The position numbers and the translations under genes are program-made. Below are positions 1 to 5,205 of a stretch of 9,459 nucleotides of DNA, piece by piece; positions within the stretch are counted from its first letter, which is position 1, and every line of letters starts with the position of its first letter. Source of the DNA: Acidobacteriota bacterium (GTDB lineage: Bacteria > Acidobacteriota > Blastocatellia > Pyrinomonadales > Pyrinomonadaceae); the NCBI GenBank assembly GCA_024640445.1, contig JAHEEZ010000134.1:1-9459 (forward strand), given 5' to 3'. The notes beneath the pieces were generated by a model. It was not told where the DNA came from, made no database searches, and saw only the letters and a program-made list of their open reading frames with translations.

Positions 1-14
1 CGGTTGCCGGCCCC

Positions 15-61
15 AAAAACGGCTACACAGACAAATCCTGCTAAGCCGAACTTGCCTGTGT
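15..61 (-). terminator. Possible weak intrinsic terminator after rplT
   Basis: On the minus strand ACACAGGCAA (plus 52-61) can pair with TTGTCTGTGT (plus 25-34), a 10-bp stem with one G-U pair and a 17-nt loop. Five T (plus 15-19) follow after a 5-nt gap. The large loop and the gap make it weaker than a textbook terminator. pheS often follows rplT in this gene cluster, so this could instead be a partial attenuator before a gene lying beyond the window. Confidence 0.3.
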
Positions 62-62
62 G

Positions 63-89
63 ACGAAAACTTCGTGCCGTCCGACGGCA
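63..89 (-). other. Two adjacent small hairpins just downstream of rplT
   Basis: Reading the minus strand after the rplT stop, TGCCGT CGG ACGGCA (plus 75-89) gives a 6-bp stem. It is followed directly by ACGAA GTT TTCGT (plus 63-75), a 5-bp stem; the two share base 75, so they may be alternatives. Neither is followed by a run of T, so they do not look like a classical intrinsic terminator. They may stabilise the 3' end of the message or attenuate read-through. Seen directly as inverted repeats; the function is inference. Confidence 0.3.
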
Positions 90-95
90 GTTGTT

Positions 96-467
96 CTATG
101 CCTTGGCGCTGTTATCGATCGCGTCTTTCGCCTTTCCGGCGATGACCTCGAATGCTTCCGGCTGTTTCACAGCGAGATCGGCAAGGATCTTTCGGTCGAT
201 CTCGATCTCCGCGAGCTTGATGCCGTGCATGAACTGCGAATAGCTCATCCCATGGATCCTTGCCGCCGCATTGATCCTGACGATCCAAAGGCGCCTGAAA
301 TCCCGTTTCCTCAGCTTGCGTCCGACGTATGAATACTGGAGCGCTTTCTCAACACTCTCTTTCGCCGAACGGTAAAGTTTTGACTTGGTTCCGCGATATC
401 CTTTCGCGAGACCAAGTATCTTCTTCCTCTTGTTAAGTCGCTTGTTTCCTCGTTTTACTCTTGGCAT
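96..467 (-). CDS. rplT: 50S ribosomal protein L20
   Basis: L20 binds 23S rRNA early in large-subunit assembly and in many bacteria represses its own operon. The 123-residue product has the normal length. It carries the family features: a very basic N-terminus starting MPRVKRG, the conserved KGYRG near residue 23, and the signature around residues 58-96 (RLWIVRINAAAR, then a GMSYS segment and DRKILADLA). The ATG at 465-467 is the family start. The Shine-Dalgarno is weak: a GGGGG run sits about 11 nt upstream, which fits translation that depends on or is coupled to rpmI, 44 nt away. It is the last gene of infC-rpmI-rplT in the window. The short acidic/alanine-rich C-terminal tail after residue 110 is ordinary variation. 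Identity is essentially certain. Confidence 0.98.
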   Translation of the reverse strand: MPRVKRGNKRLNKRKKILGLAKGYRGTKSKLYRSAKESVEKALQYSYVGRKLRKRDFRRLWIVRINAAARIHGMSYSQFMHGIKLAEIEIDRKILADLAVKQPEAFEVIAGKAKDAIDNSAKA

Positions 468-511
468 TTTATGATAACCCCCAAATCAGAATGCTGGGTC
501 CGTCACGGTCT

Positions 512-715
512 CTAGTTGCGGCCGTACGGAAGCATCTCCTGGACCAGCTTCTGGTCGGCTTTTGCTATGTATGTATCGATATCCAGCTTTCGCTTTCGCT
601 TCGCCGTCTTCTTCGTAAGGATGTGGCGCGCGTGGGATTTTCCGCGCTTGAACTTTCCTGAAGCGGTCTTCCTGAAACGCTTTGCTGCGCCCTTGTGTGT
701 TTTTAGTTTTGGCAT
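512..715 (-). CDS. rpmI: 50S ribosomal protein L35
   Basis: L35 is a small basic protein of the large ribosomal subunit. The 67-residue product starts MPKLKTHKGAAKRF, the diagnostic L35 N-terminus. It continues with a lysine/arginine-rich segment (GKFKRGKSHARHILTKKTAKRKR) and ends in the usual LPYGRN. Length matches the family (about 64-67). The ATG at 713-715 is preceded by GGAAGG with a 9-nt spacer. It lies 36 nt after infC and 44 nt before rplT on the same strand, the conserved infC-rpmI-rplT order, so it is almost certainly co-transcribed. In well-studied bacteria L20 regulates this operon by binding leader RNA; no such site could be proven here. Confidence 0.98.
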   Translation of the reverse strand: MPKLKTHKGAAKRFRKTASGKFKRGKSHARHILTKKTAKRKRKLDIDTYIAKADQKLVQEMLPYGRN

Positions 716-751
716 AATCTCTAACCTTCCGTAATAACCGTAATAAGATCT

Positions 752-1306
752 CTACTTCTTCTTCTTCGGTGTGAAGATGGTGAACATCTGATACCCTTCC
801 ATCTTCGGCTGAACCTCGATATCGGCAACTTCCGCCAGTTCTTCAGCTAGTTTCTCGAGGATCGCGCGTCCGAGCTCCCTGTGGGACATCTCCCGGCCGC
901 GGAACGCGATGGTCGCGCGGACCTTGTCGCCTTCCTCAAGCCATTCGTGAGCGCGCTTGGCGCGGTAACCGTAGTCGTGATCGTCGGTCGCAGGTCTGAA
1001 CTTGATCTCTTTGACCGTGACCGTAGTCTGTTTCTTTTTGGCTTCCTGTTTCTTCTTCTTTTCCTCGTAAAGAAACTTGCCGTAATCGATGATCTTGCAA
1101 ACCGGCGGTTTCGCCTGGGGCGCGATCTCGACAAGATCGAGCCCGGCCTCCCTGGCCCTCGCTATCGCGTCACGCGTGTCCAGCACGCCAATTTGTTCGC
1201 CATCCTCGTTGACTACACGGACCGAAGGGATGCGTATCCGTTCGTTAGTCCTGTGCTGCGGTCCTCTGAACCGTTTTCCTCGGTTTCTGCTGAATCTTCT
1301 GGCTAT
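752..1306 (-). CDS. infC: Translation initiation factor IF-3, with AUA start codon
   Basis: IF3 binds the 30S subunit, blocks premature 50S joining and proofreads the start codon and initiator tRNA. A conventional start search gives only GTG at 1184-1186, which would remove the N-terminal domain. Reading the frame upstream gives about 40 further residues, including GPQHRTNERIRIPSVRVVNE, the conserved IF3 N-terminus, before a stop at 1322-1324. The only well-placed start is ATA at 1304-1306, 6 nt after a full GGAGGT (1313-1318). The product is then 184 residues: N-domain about 16-85 (LVEIAPQAKPPVCKI, DYGKFLYE), a lysine-rich linker about 85-100, and the C-domain (VKEIKFRP, FRGREMSH) ending KKKK. 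Rare AUU/AUC/AUA starts on infC are known and let IF3 repress its own translation, so autoregulation is likely. Function is certain; the exact start is strongly supported but not proven. Confidence 0.96.
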   Translation of the reverse strand: MARRFSRNRGKRFRGPQHRTNERIRIPSVRVVNEDGEQIGVLDTRDAIARAREAGLDLVEIAPQAKPPVCKIIDYGKFLYEEKKKKQEAKKKQTTVTVKEIKFRPATDDHDYGYRAKRAHEWLEEGDKVRATIAFRGREMSHRELGRAILEKLAEELAEVADIEVQPKMEGYQMFTIFTPKKKK

Positions 1307-1318
1307 TGCTGCACCTCC
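1304..1318 (-). promoter_or_regulatory. infC ribosome binding site and rare AUA initiator
   Basis: On the minus strand GGAGGT (plus 1313-1318) is followed by the 6-nt spacer GCAGCA and then ATA (1304-1306). This is the strongest Shine-Dalgarno seen in the left half of the window, paired with a start codon that IF3 normally discriminates against. No ATG, GTG or TTG lies in frame between the upstream stop at 1322-1324 and the GTG at 1184-1186, which is inside the conserved domain. Confidence 0.8.
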
Positions 1319-1476
1319 ATTCTATTTGCGGGACTATACTGCTAACGTCCCCGGGCGGGAACCTTCGCGATTCCCGATAACCTGCTTTCCCCCGGCTCGA
1401 TGCCGGCTTTTCGAATCAAGCCCCAATTCTACAGAAATGAACACCTGATTACCATTAATCTTAGGCCTTACGCCGT
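1307..1476 (-). promoter_or_regulatory. thrS-infC intergenic leader with possible hairpins
   Basis: This 170-nt gap has no gene. On the minus strand it holds CCGGC ATCGA GCCGG (plus 1392-1406, 5-bp stem), GGGAA...TTCCC with a 9-nt loop near 1360-1380, and GGGAC...GTCCC near 1332-1353, close to the infC start. In other bacteria the infC-rpmI-rplT leader carries L20-controlled structures. That comparison is general knowledge; no specific L20 site was recognised here. Confidence 0.35.
1426..1454 (-). promoter_or_regulatory. Candidate promoter for infC-rpmI-rplT
   Basis: On the minus strand a good -10 box TAGAAT (plus 1426-1431, 5 of 6 consensus bases) lies 17 bp after a weak -35 TGGTAA (plus 1449-1454). 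Transcription would start about 115 nt upstream of the infC AUA codon and include all the leader hairpins. The weak -35 keeps confidence low; infC could equally be read from the thrS promoter. Confidence 0.3.
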
Positions 1477-3447
1477 CTAAGCAAGGTCGTTCGACAACGA
1501 GCGCGATGCCTTGAGCCGTGCCGCGCCCTCGATGAAATCCTCTACGCTCATCGATCCGAGATCGCCTTTCGACCGCTCCCGGACGGCGATGTTACCTTGT
1601 TCCAGTTCCTGGTCGCCGACGATCAGCATGAACGGCACTTTCTGCATCTGGGCGTCGCGTATCTTCGCGCCGACCTTGTCGCTCCTGGTGTTCGCCTCGA
1701 CCCTGAATCCCGCCTTCTTCAGCGCTTCCGCGACGGATTCGGCGTATTCGTTGATCCGGTCGGTTATCGGAAGCACCGCCACCTGGACCGGAGCGAGCCA
1801 GAAGGGGAACGCGCCCGCGAAATGTTCGAGAAGGACTCCGAAGAACCTTTCGACCGAACCGAACAGCGCCCGGTGGATCATGAACGGCCTGTGAGGATGG
1901 TTGTCCTCGCCGACGTATTCCAGTCCGAATCTCTCAGGCAGATTGAAATCTATCTGGATCGTACCGAGCTGCCACGTCCTGCCGATAGCGTCCTCGACCT
2001 TGATGTCTATCTTCGGTCCGTAGAACGCCGCTTCGCCCTCGATCCTCTCGAACGGGATCCCGCGTTCGTTCAGCGCTTTCGCAAGCGCCGCTTCCGCCTG
2101 CTCCCAGTCCTCGTCGGCGCCGAGGAACTTCTTGTTCTCGGCTTCGCCGCGCACGGAGAGCTCGAAGTTCACCTTCTCAAATCCGTAGGTCTCGAACACA
2201 TCCACAGCAAAATCGAGGCAATCGCCGACCTCCGCTAACACCTGATCAGGCCTGACGAACAGATGCGCGTCATCGACCGTGAAGCCGCGGACCCTCATAA
2301 GTCCGTGCAAAGTACCGGAAAGCTCCGCTCTGTAAACGGTGCCCATCTCCGAGTATCGCTGCGGCAGGTCGCGGTAAGACCGCTTCGACGATTTGTAGAT
2401 CCCTATGTGGAAAGGGCAGTTCATAGGCTTGAGCCTGAACTCCGTGTCCTCTATGGTCGTCGGCGCGAACATCGAATCCGCGTAATTGTCTTCGTGGCCG
2501 CTGACCTTCCACAGATCGCGTTTGGCGATGTGCGGAGTGTAAACAAAGCTGTAATCGTGTTCCTGGAGTTTTTCTTTCAGGAAATTCTCCATCTCCATAC
2601 GGACGATTCCGCCCTTCGGGTGCCAGAGGATCAGCCCCTGGCCATAATCGTCCTGAATAGAGAACAGATCGAGTTCCTGTCCGAGCTTGCGGTGATCGCG
2701 TTTCGCCGCCTCTTCACGCTGTTTGAGCCACGCGTCGAGTTCTTCCTTTGAGAAGAAAGCGGTTCCGTAGATGCGCTGCATCTGCTCCCGTTCGGCGTCG
2801 CCCTTCCAATAGGCGCCCGAAAGAGCGAGAAGCTTGAATGCCTTCAATTTCCCGGTATGGGGAACGTGCGGACCGAGGCAGAAATCGATGAACGGTGAAT
2901 CGTCGATGTAGTAGACCGTTGCCGAACCCTCGACCTTCTCGTCGATCAGTTCGCACTTCAAAGGCTCGCTGCGGTCTTTGAAAATTTCAAGGATCTTCGC
3001 TTTCGCCACGTCCTCACGGCGATACTTCAGGTTGCGTTTCGCCATCTGCTGCATCCGCTTCTCGATCTTCGGCAGATCGTCCACAGACAGAGGCTCCGGA
3101 GTAATGACATCGTAAAAGAAACCGTAACGCGGATCGTCGAGCAGAGCGGGACCGATGCCGAGCTTCGTGCCGGGATAAAGATCGAGCACCGCCGCCGCGA
3201 GAAGATGCGCGGTCGAATGCCGAAGGACTTCAAGGCCGTCGCGCGTCTCGGGAACGATCGCCTCAATCTCCACCGCTCCGTCCAAAGAGGGAAGTTCGCG
3301 GTCGAGATCGAATTCCTCGCCGTTCACCTTCGCCGCCAAAGCGGACTTCGAGGCGTCGCGGTCGAATTCCTTTATCGCGTCCAGAACCGTCGCCCCCAAA
3401 GGGACCGAACCGGCACGGTCGCCGTATTTCACACTGATGTCACTCAT
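1477..3447 (-). CDS. thrS: Threonyl-tRNA synthetase
   Basis: Charges tRNA-Thr with threonine in the cytoplasm and removes mis-attached serine. The 656-residue product has full length. Domains in order: TGS (about 1-63); editing domain with the HSTAH motif (H77, H81) and C190/H194; class II catalytic core with motif 1 near 270-305, motif 2 near 357-395, and motif 3 near 525-552 (EHFAGAFPFWLAP); and an anticodon-binding domain from about 555. Zinc ligands for threonine recognition are visible: C344 in MNCPFH, H395 in DDAHLF and H525. The residue before DDAH is V391, where the E. coli type has Gln. ATG at 3445-3447 is chosen because GGAG lies 10 nt upstream and the protein then begins directly with the TGS domain. 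An in-frame TTG at 3469-3471 has no ribosome binding site. The next gene downstream on the strand is infC, as in many bacteria. Confidence 0.97.
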   Translation of the reverse strand: MSDISVKYGDRAGSVPLGATVLDAIKEFDRDASKSALAAKVNGEEFDLDRELPSLDGAVEIEAIVPETRDGLEVLRHSTAHLLAAAVLDLYPGTKLGIGPALLDDPRYGFFYDVITPEPLSVDDLPKIEKRMQQMAKRNLKYRREDVAKAKILEIFKDRSEPLKCELIDEKVEGSATVYYIDDSPFIDFCLGPHVPHTGKLKAFKLLALSGAYWKGDAEREQMQRIYGTAFFSKEELDAWLKQREEAAKRDHRKLGQELDLFSIQDDYGQGLILWHPKGGIVRMEMENFLKEKLQEHDYSFVYTPHIAKRDLWKVSGHEDNYADSMFAPTTIEDTEFRLKPMNCPFHIGIYKSSKRSYRDLPQRYSEMGTVYRAELSGTLHGLMRVRGFTVDDAHLFVRPDQVLAEVGDCLDFAVDVFETYGFEKVNFELSVRGEAENKKFLGADEDWEQAEAALAKALNERGIPFERIEGEAAFYGPKIDIKVEDAIGRTWQLGTIQIDFNLPERFGLEYVGEDNHPHRPFMIHRALFGSVERFFGVLLEHFAGAFPFWLAPVQVAVLPITDRINEYAESVAEALKKAGFRVEANTRSDKVGAKIRDAQMQKVPFMLIVGDQELEQGNIAVRERSKGDLGSMSVEDFIEGAARLKASRSLSNDLA

Positions 3448-3734
3448 CGAAATAAAACTCCGGAATTTCAAAGCGGGACTGAGGCAATTTGCCTGCCCGG
3501 CTGCAAAGCCGGGAAAATCACTCTCGCGACAGGTTAGATATCCTGGAAATTCCGCAACTACAAAATGATCTGATCTGACAAGAGCGACTTTGCCCGGCGG
3601 TTGTTAAACACGCCCGTTTACCGTGCCTGGAGGCACGTCGTAGTTGTTACCAAAAACGCAAAGTTCTTTAACGGCATCTTGCCAAAAGTAATCGTTGGAG
3701 GGGCCAAGACAGCCCACGTCCTTTTCTCAGTACT
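3448..3734 (-). promoter_or_regulatory. Long tRNA-Val to thrS leader with several hairpins
   Basis: This 287-nt stretch has no gene. On the minus strand it contains CGTGCC TCCA GGCACG (plus 3622-3637, 6-bp stem), GGCA AGA TGCC (plus 3673-3683), GGGC...GCCC (near 3703-3717), and CCCGGCT TTGC AGCCGGG (near 3497-3514), followed by AGGC AAATT GCCT. No T-run follows any of them. It may be an untranslated leader that controls thrS, or a tRNA processing spacer. I saw neither a T-box signature nor a clear threonine anticodon-arm mimic. A weak promoter-like pair (TTGTAG, 17 bp, TATCTA) lies around 3537-3565. Confidence 0.35.
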
Positions 3735-3809
3735 TGGTAGGCACTAGCAGAGTTGAACTGCTGGCCTCTACCGTGTCAAGGTAGCGCTCTACCACTGAGC
3801 TAAGTGCCT
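3735..3809 (-). tRNA. tRNA-Val (anticodon GAC), CCA encoded
   Basis: The minus strand folds into a complete cloverleaf of 75 nt. The acceptor stem AGGCACT/AGTGCCT has seven perfect pairs. The D arm is GCTC-AGTGGTA-GAGC. The anticodon stem CTACC/GGTAG carries the loop TTGACAC with anticodon GAC at plus 3775-3777. The variable loop is AGGCC, the T arm is AGCAG-TTCAACT-CTGCT, the discriminator base is A, and the CCA end is encoded at 3735-3737. GAC reads the valine codons GUC and GUU. It lies about 30 nt after a strong promoter and 287 nt upstream of thrS on the same strand, so it may be processed from a tRNA-thrS transcript. Confidence 0.96.
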
Positions 3810-3847
3810 ATAAAAACAAAAGCTCGCCCTGTAAAAAGCGAACCTAT

Positions 3848-3876
3848 ACCTTAACGAGGGAGGTGTTTGATGTCAA
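3848..3876 (-). promoter_or_regulatory. Promoter for tRNA-Val (and possibly thrS)
   Basis: On the minus strand a perfect -35 TTGACA (plus 3871-3876) is followed after exactly 17 bp by TAAGGT (plus 3848-3853), which keeps the three most conserved -10 bases (first T, second A, last T). Transcription would begin near 3841, about 30 nt before the mature tRNA 5' end, the usual spacing for a tRNA gene. This is the best sigma-70-type promoter in the window. Confidence 0.6.
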
Positions 3877-3880
3877 GTTC

Positions 3881-3922
3881 AATGTCCACCGATCATTGGC
3901 CATCGATCATTGACCATTGACC
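3881..3922. repeat. Six degenerate tandem heptads upstream of tRNA-Val promoter
   Basis: The plus strand splits into consecutive heptads AATGTCC, ACCGATC, ATTGGCC, ATCGATC, ATTGACC, ATTGACC and a partial AATT. Two are identical and the others differ by a few bases. The array lies just upstream of the -35 box at 3871-3876. It resembles the short tandemly repeated heptamers described in some other bacterial genomes. It could be a neutral repeat or could bind a protein; the sequence does not decide. Confidence 0.6.
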
Positions 3923-3927
3923 AATTA

Positions 3928-3994
3928 GATCGATACCCCGAGAGGTAGCGGCGGGAATAAAGAGATTCCACCGCGGAGTCGCGGAGACGCAGAG
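3928..3994 (+). repeat. Intergenic direct repeat, copy A
   Basis: This 67-nt segment aligns without gaps to 4176-4242 with 12 differences (about 82% identity by eye). The last 36 nt, beginning AAAGAGATTC and ending in CGCGGAGACGCAGAG, differ at only 3 positions. The first part contains ACCCCGAG and CGGG. Copy A is preceded by the heptad array, copy B by a hairpin cluster, so the unit looks like a module combined with different neighbours. Confidence 0.75.
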
Positions 3995-4072
3995 AATATT
4001 TGGGGGTTGAACTCTGACCCGAACCGCAACTGTCCCCTCAGCCCGAAACTCAGGAAGACCGATCAAACGCAA
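3995..4072. other. Intergenic spacer between repeat copies
   Basis: No gene or clear structure is seen here. It separates direct-repeat copy A from the hairpin cluster. A G-rich run (TGGGGGTTG) follows copy A, and a loosely similar TGGGAGTCAG follows copy B, so the repeated unit may extend a little further in degenerate form. Confidence 0.3.
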
Positions 4073-4170
4073 TCAGTCCCGAAGGGACTGACGGAAGTTA
4101 ACCCGGGGTGAAGCCGAAGGCGGAACGTGGGGTACGGGCCACACAACCCCACAACAGCCGCTTTAGCGGC
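4073..4170. repeat. Cluster of small hairpins (REP-like intergenic element)
   Basis: Four stem-loops lie in about 100 nt. They are TCAGTCCC GAA GGGACTGA (4073-4091, 8-bp stem); GCC GAA GGC (4113-4121); GTGGGGT with ACCCCAC (4127-4133 and 4146-4152, 7-bp stem, 12-nt loop); and GCCGC TTTA GCGGC (4157-4170). Short reading frames across it have no family resemblance and follow the repeat structure. This looks like a dispersed palindromic element of the REP type. Copies elsewhere in the genome are expected but cannot be checked from this window. Confidence 0.55.
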
Positions 4171-4175
4171 GACAC

Positions 4176-4242
4176 GATCAGCACCCCGAGCTGTTGCGAC
4201 GGGCAAAAAGAGATTCAACCGCAGATTCGCGGAGACGCAGAG
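4176..4242 (+). repeat. Intergenic direct repeat, copy B
   Basis: Second copy of the 67-nt repeat at 3928-3994, here attached to the 3' side of the hairpin cluster. The CGCGGAGACGCAGAG core is identical in both copies. Copy B also forms an inverted pair with 4278-4306, where the minus strand reads AACCGCGGAGACG and then CGCAGAG. Confidence 0.75.
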
Positions 4243-4277
4243 TTCATCTGGGAGTCAGGGCCGAAGTCCCAAGAGGT

Positions 4278-4340
4278 CTCTGCGCCTTCACGTCTCCGCG
4301 GTTGATCCCGCATCGCGATCTTTGCGTCCTTTGCGTTGAA
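4278..4340 (-). repeat. Inverted degenerate copy of the CGCGGAGACGCAGAG repeat
   Basis: Read on the minus strand this segment contains AACGCAAAGGACGCAAAG, then AACCGCGGAGACG and GCGCAGAG. These are variants of the purine-rich words in copies A and B but in the opposite orientation. With copy B it can form a long imperfect stem. It lies just beyond the 3' end of the YciI-like gene, so it would be in that transcript's 3' region and could slow exonucleases or help end transcription. No T-tract terminator was seen. Confidence 0.5.
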
Positions 4341-4360
4341 ATATGATCGGACCGTGCCGC

Positions 4361-4837
4361 CTACTCGATCTTCGTCTTCTGGATCTTCGTGTGGATCTCG
4401 TTGACCATCATCAGAGCCGCCGATCCGTAGAGCTTCTTCAACTCGTAAATGAACACCCCTGCCTTCACTGCCGGGTCTGTTTCGACGAGCTTTTTCGCGT
4501 CGTCGATCGACTCCACATTGAAAATGTACATTCCGCGCCAGGGTTCGGCGTCCCCGAAAGGACCGGCCATCGCGAGCTTTCCTTCCGCCGCCAGCCTGCC
4601 CATATTCGCGAAATGCCCGCGGAAGATCTTGTTCCGTTCGTCGGCATCCTCTATTTTCGCAGGACCCGTTTTCAGCACGCAGAAGACATAGCTCCGCATG
4701 CCGTATTCGTCGGCGCCAAGTTTCTTGGCAAGTGCCTCGTCATAATTGCTTTCTGCCGGTGTCGTTTGAGCCGCCGCGGATGACGTGAATGAAAGGATCG
4801 AAACAAGCATGAGTGCGATGATTAACGGCTTTATCAT
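4361..4837 (-). CDS. Exported YciI-like (YCII domain) protein
   Basis: A 158-residue protein with a signal peptide (about 1-23: basic start, long hydrophobic stretch, then SSAAA before Q24) and a YCII-related domain from about residue 48 to 145. The domain shows the family pattern: a YVFCVLKTGP strand, an R..H helix (R73, H75), EGKLAMAGPF, and TDPAVKAGVF with the conserved Asp (D121). The His/Asp pair is the proposed active site in this dimeric ferredoxin-like family, whose substrates are mostly unknown. ATG at 4835-4837 is preferred: GGAGG (4846-4850) sits 8 nt upstream, whereas the in-frame TTG at 4841-4843 is only 2 nt from it. Most YciI proteins are cytoplasmic, so export is notable. The gene is alone on this strand, divergent from the DUF2784 gene. 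Family call is confident; function unknown. Confidence 0.88.
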   Translation of the reverse strand: MIKPLIIALMLVSILSFTSSAAAQTTPAESNYDEALAKKLGADEYGMRSYVFCVLKTGPAKIEDADERNKIFRGHFANMGRLAAEGKLAMAGPFGDAEPWRGMYIFNVESIDDAKKLVETDPAVKAGVFIYELKKLYGSAALMMVNEIHTKIQKTKIE

Positions 4838-4843
4838 TATCAA

Positions 4844-5205
4844 TGCCTCCGTATCTATGTATTTTTCAGGCTTACGATACCACAGCGGCCTGGATGGACA
4901 ACTGACCGGGTGATAGCTTCAGAATGGATAAACGCTTTCGCCCGAACATCGTGCCGGTCAGGACTATCAGTCACTTGGTCCGCCTTCGAACGTTGGGAAG
5001 AAGAAGGATGGTACTTTTCACCATTTTCGCCTGTTCGCCGAATTGCAGCGCCTTCAAACACACTGGGACGGGTTCCATTGCCCTGAAACAATAGCGGACG
5101 TGATTTTGAAATACAGGGCGATAATGAAGTGCAAGGGTTTCCGGGCATTTTCGATTGCGGACATCCAAAATTTATCCGGCGGCACCGTTTCCGGGAGATG
5201 GTGCA
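4844..5205. other. Divergent intergenic region, no recognised gene
   Basis: About 360 nt separate the starts of the YciI-like and DUF2784 genes. Open frames of 65 to 97 codons exist on both strands, but none has a recognisable domain, and they overlap one another. The first part probably carries the YciI-gene promoter and the last 15 nt the Shine-Dalgarno of the DUF2784 gene. I saw no convincing hairpin, tRNA or repeat in between. Confidence 0.4.
4874..4901 (-). promoter_or_regulatory. Candidate promoter of the YciI-like gene
   Basis: On the minus strand TTGTCC (plus 4896-4901) and TATCGT (plus 4874-4879) are 16 bp apart, each matching four of six consensus bases. The implied transcript starts about 30 nt upstream of the ATG and includes the GGAGG site. 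Pattern match only. Confidence 0.3.

Noticed and set aside
752..1186. infC starting at the in-frame GTG (1184-1186)
   Set aside because: It would cut off the conserved IF3 N-terminal residues, which are encoded in frame upstream, and it has no ribosome binding site; the AUA start with GGAGGT explains the sequence better.
881..1345. 154-codon plus-strand open frame opposite infC
   Set aside because: It is the antisense shadow of infC; its hydrophobic runs come from the lysine-rich IF3 linker codons read backwards.
1597..2751. Long plus-strand open frames opposite thrS
   Set aside because: Antisense shadows of a full-length, intact thrS; no domain or ribosome binding site.
3448..3734. T-box riboswitch or E. 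coli-type tRNA-Thr mimic upstream of thrS
   Set aside because: No T-box consensus stretch and no stem with a threonine-anticodon loop was found; the visible hairpins have unrelated loops.
3928..4242. CRISPR-like array
   Set aside because: Only two diverged copies 248 nt apart plus an inverted partial copy; no regular short spacing and no cas gene.
4108..4339. Two overlapping plus-strand open frames of 65-70 codons
   Set aside because: They lie within the hairpin cluster and direct repeat, overlap each other in different frames and have no recognisable family or ribosome binding site.
4855..5148. 97-codon minus-strand open frame
   Set aside because: Composition is rich in Ser/Arg/Pro, no domain is recognised, and it overlaps other frames and the likely promoter of the YciI-like gene.
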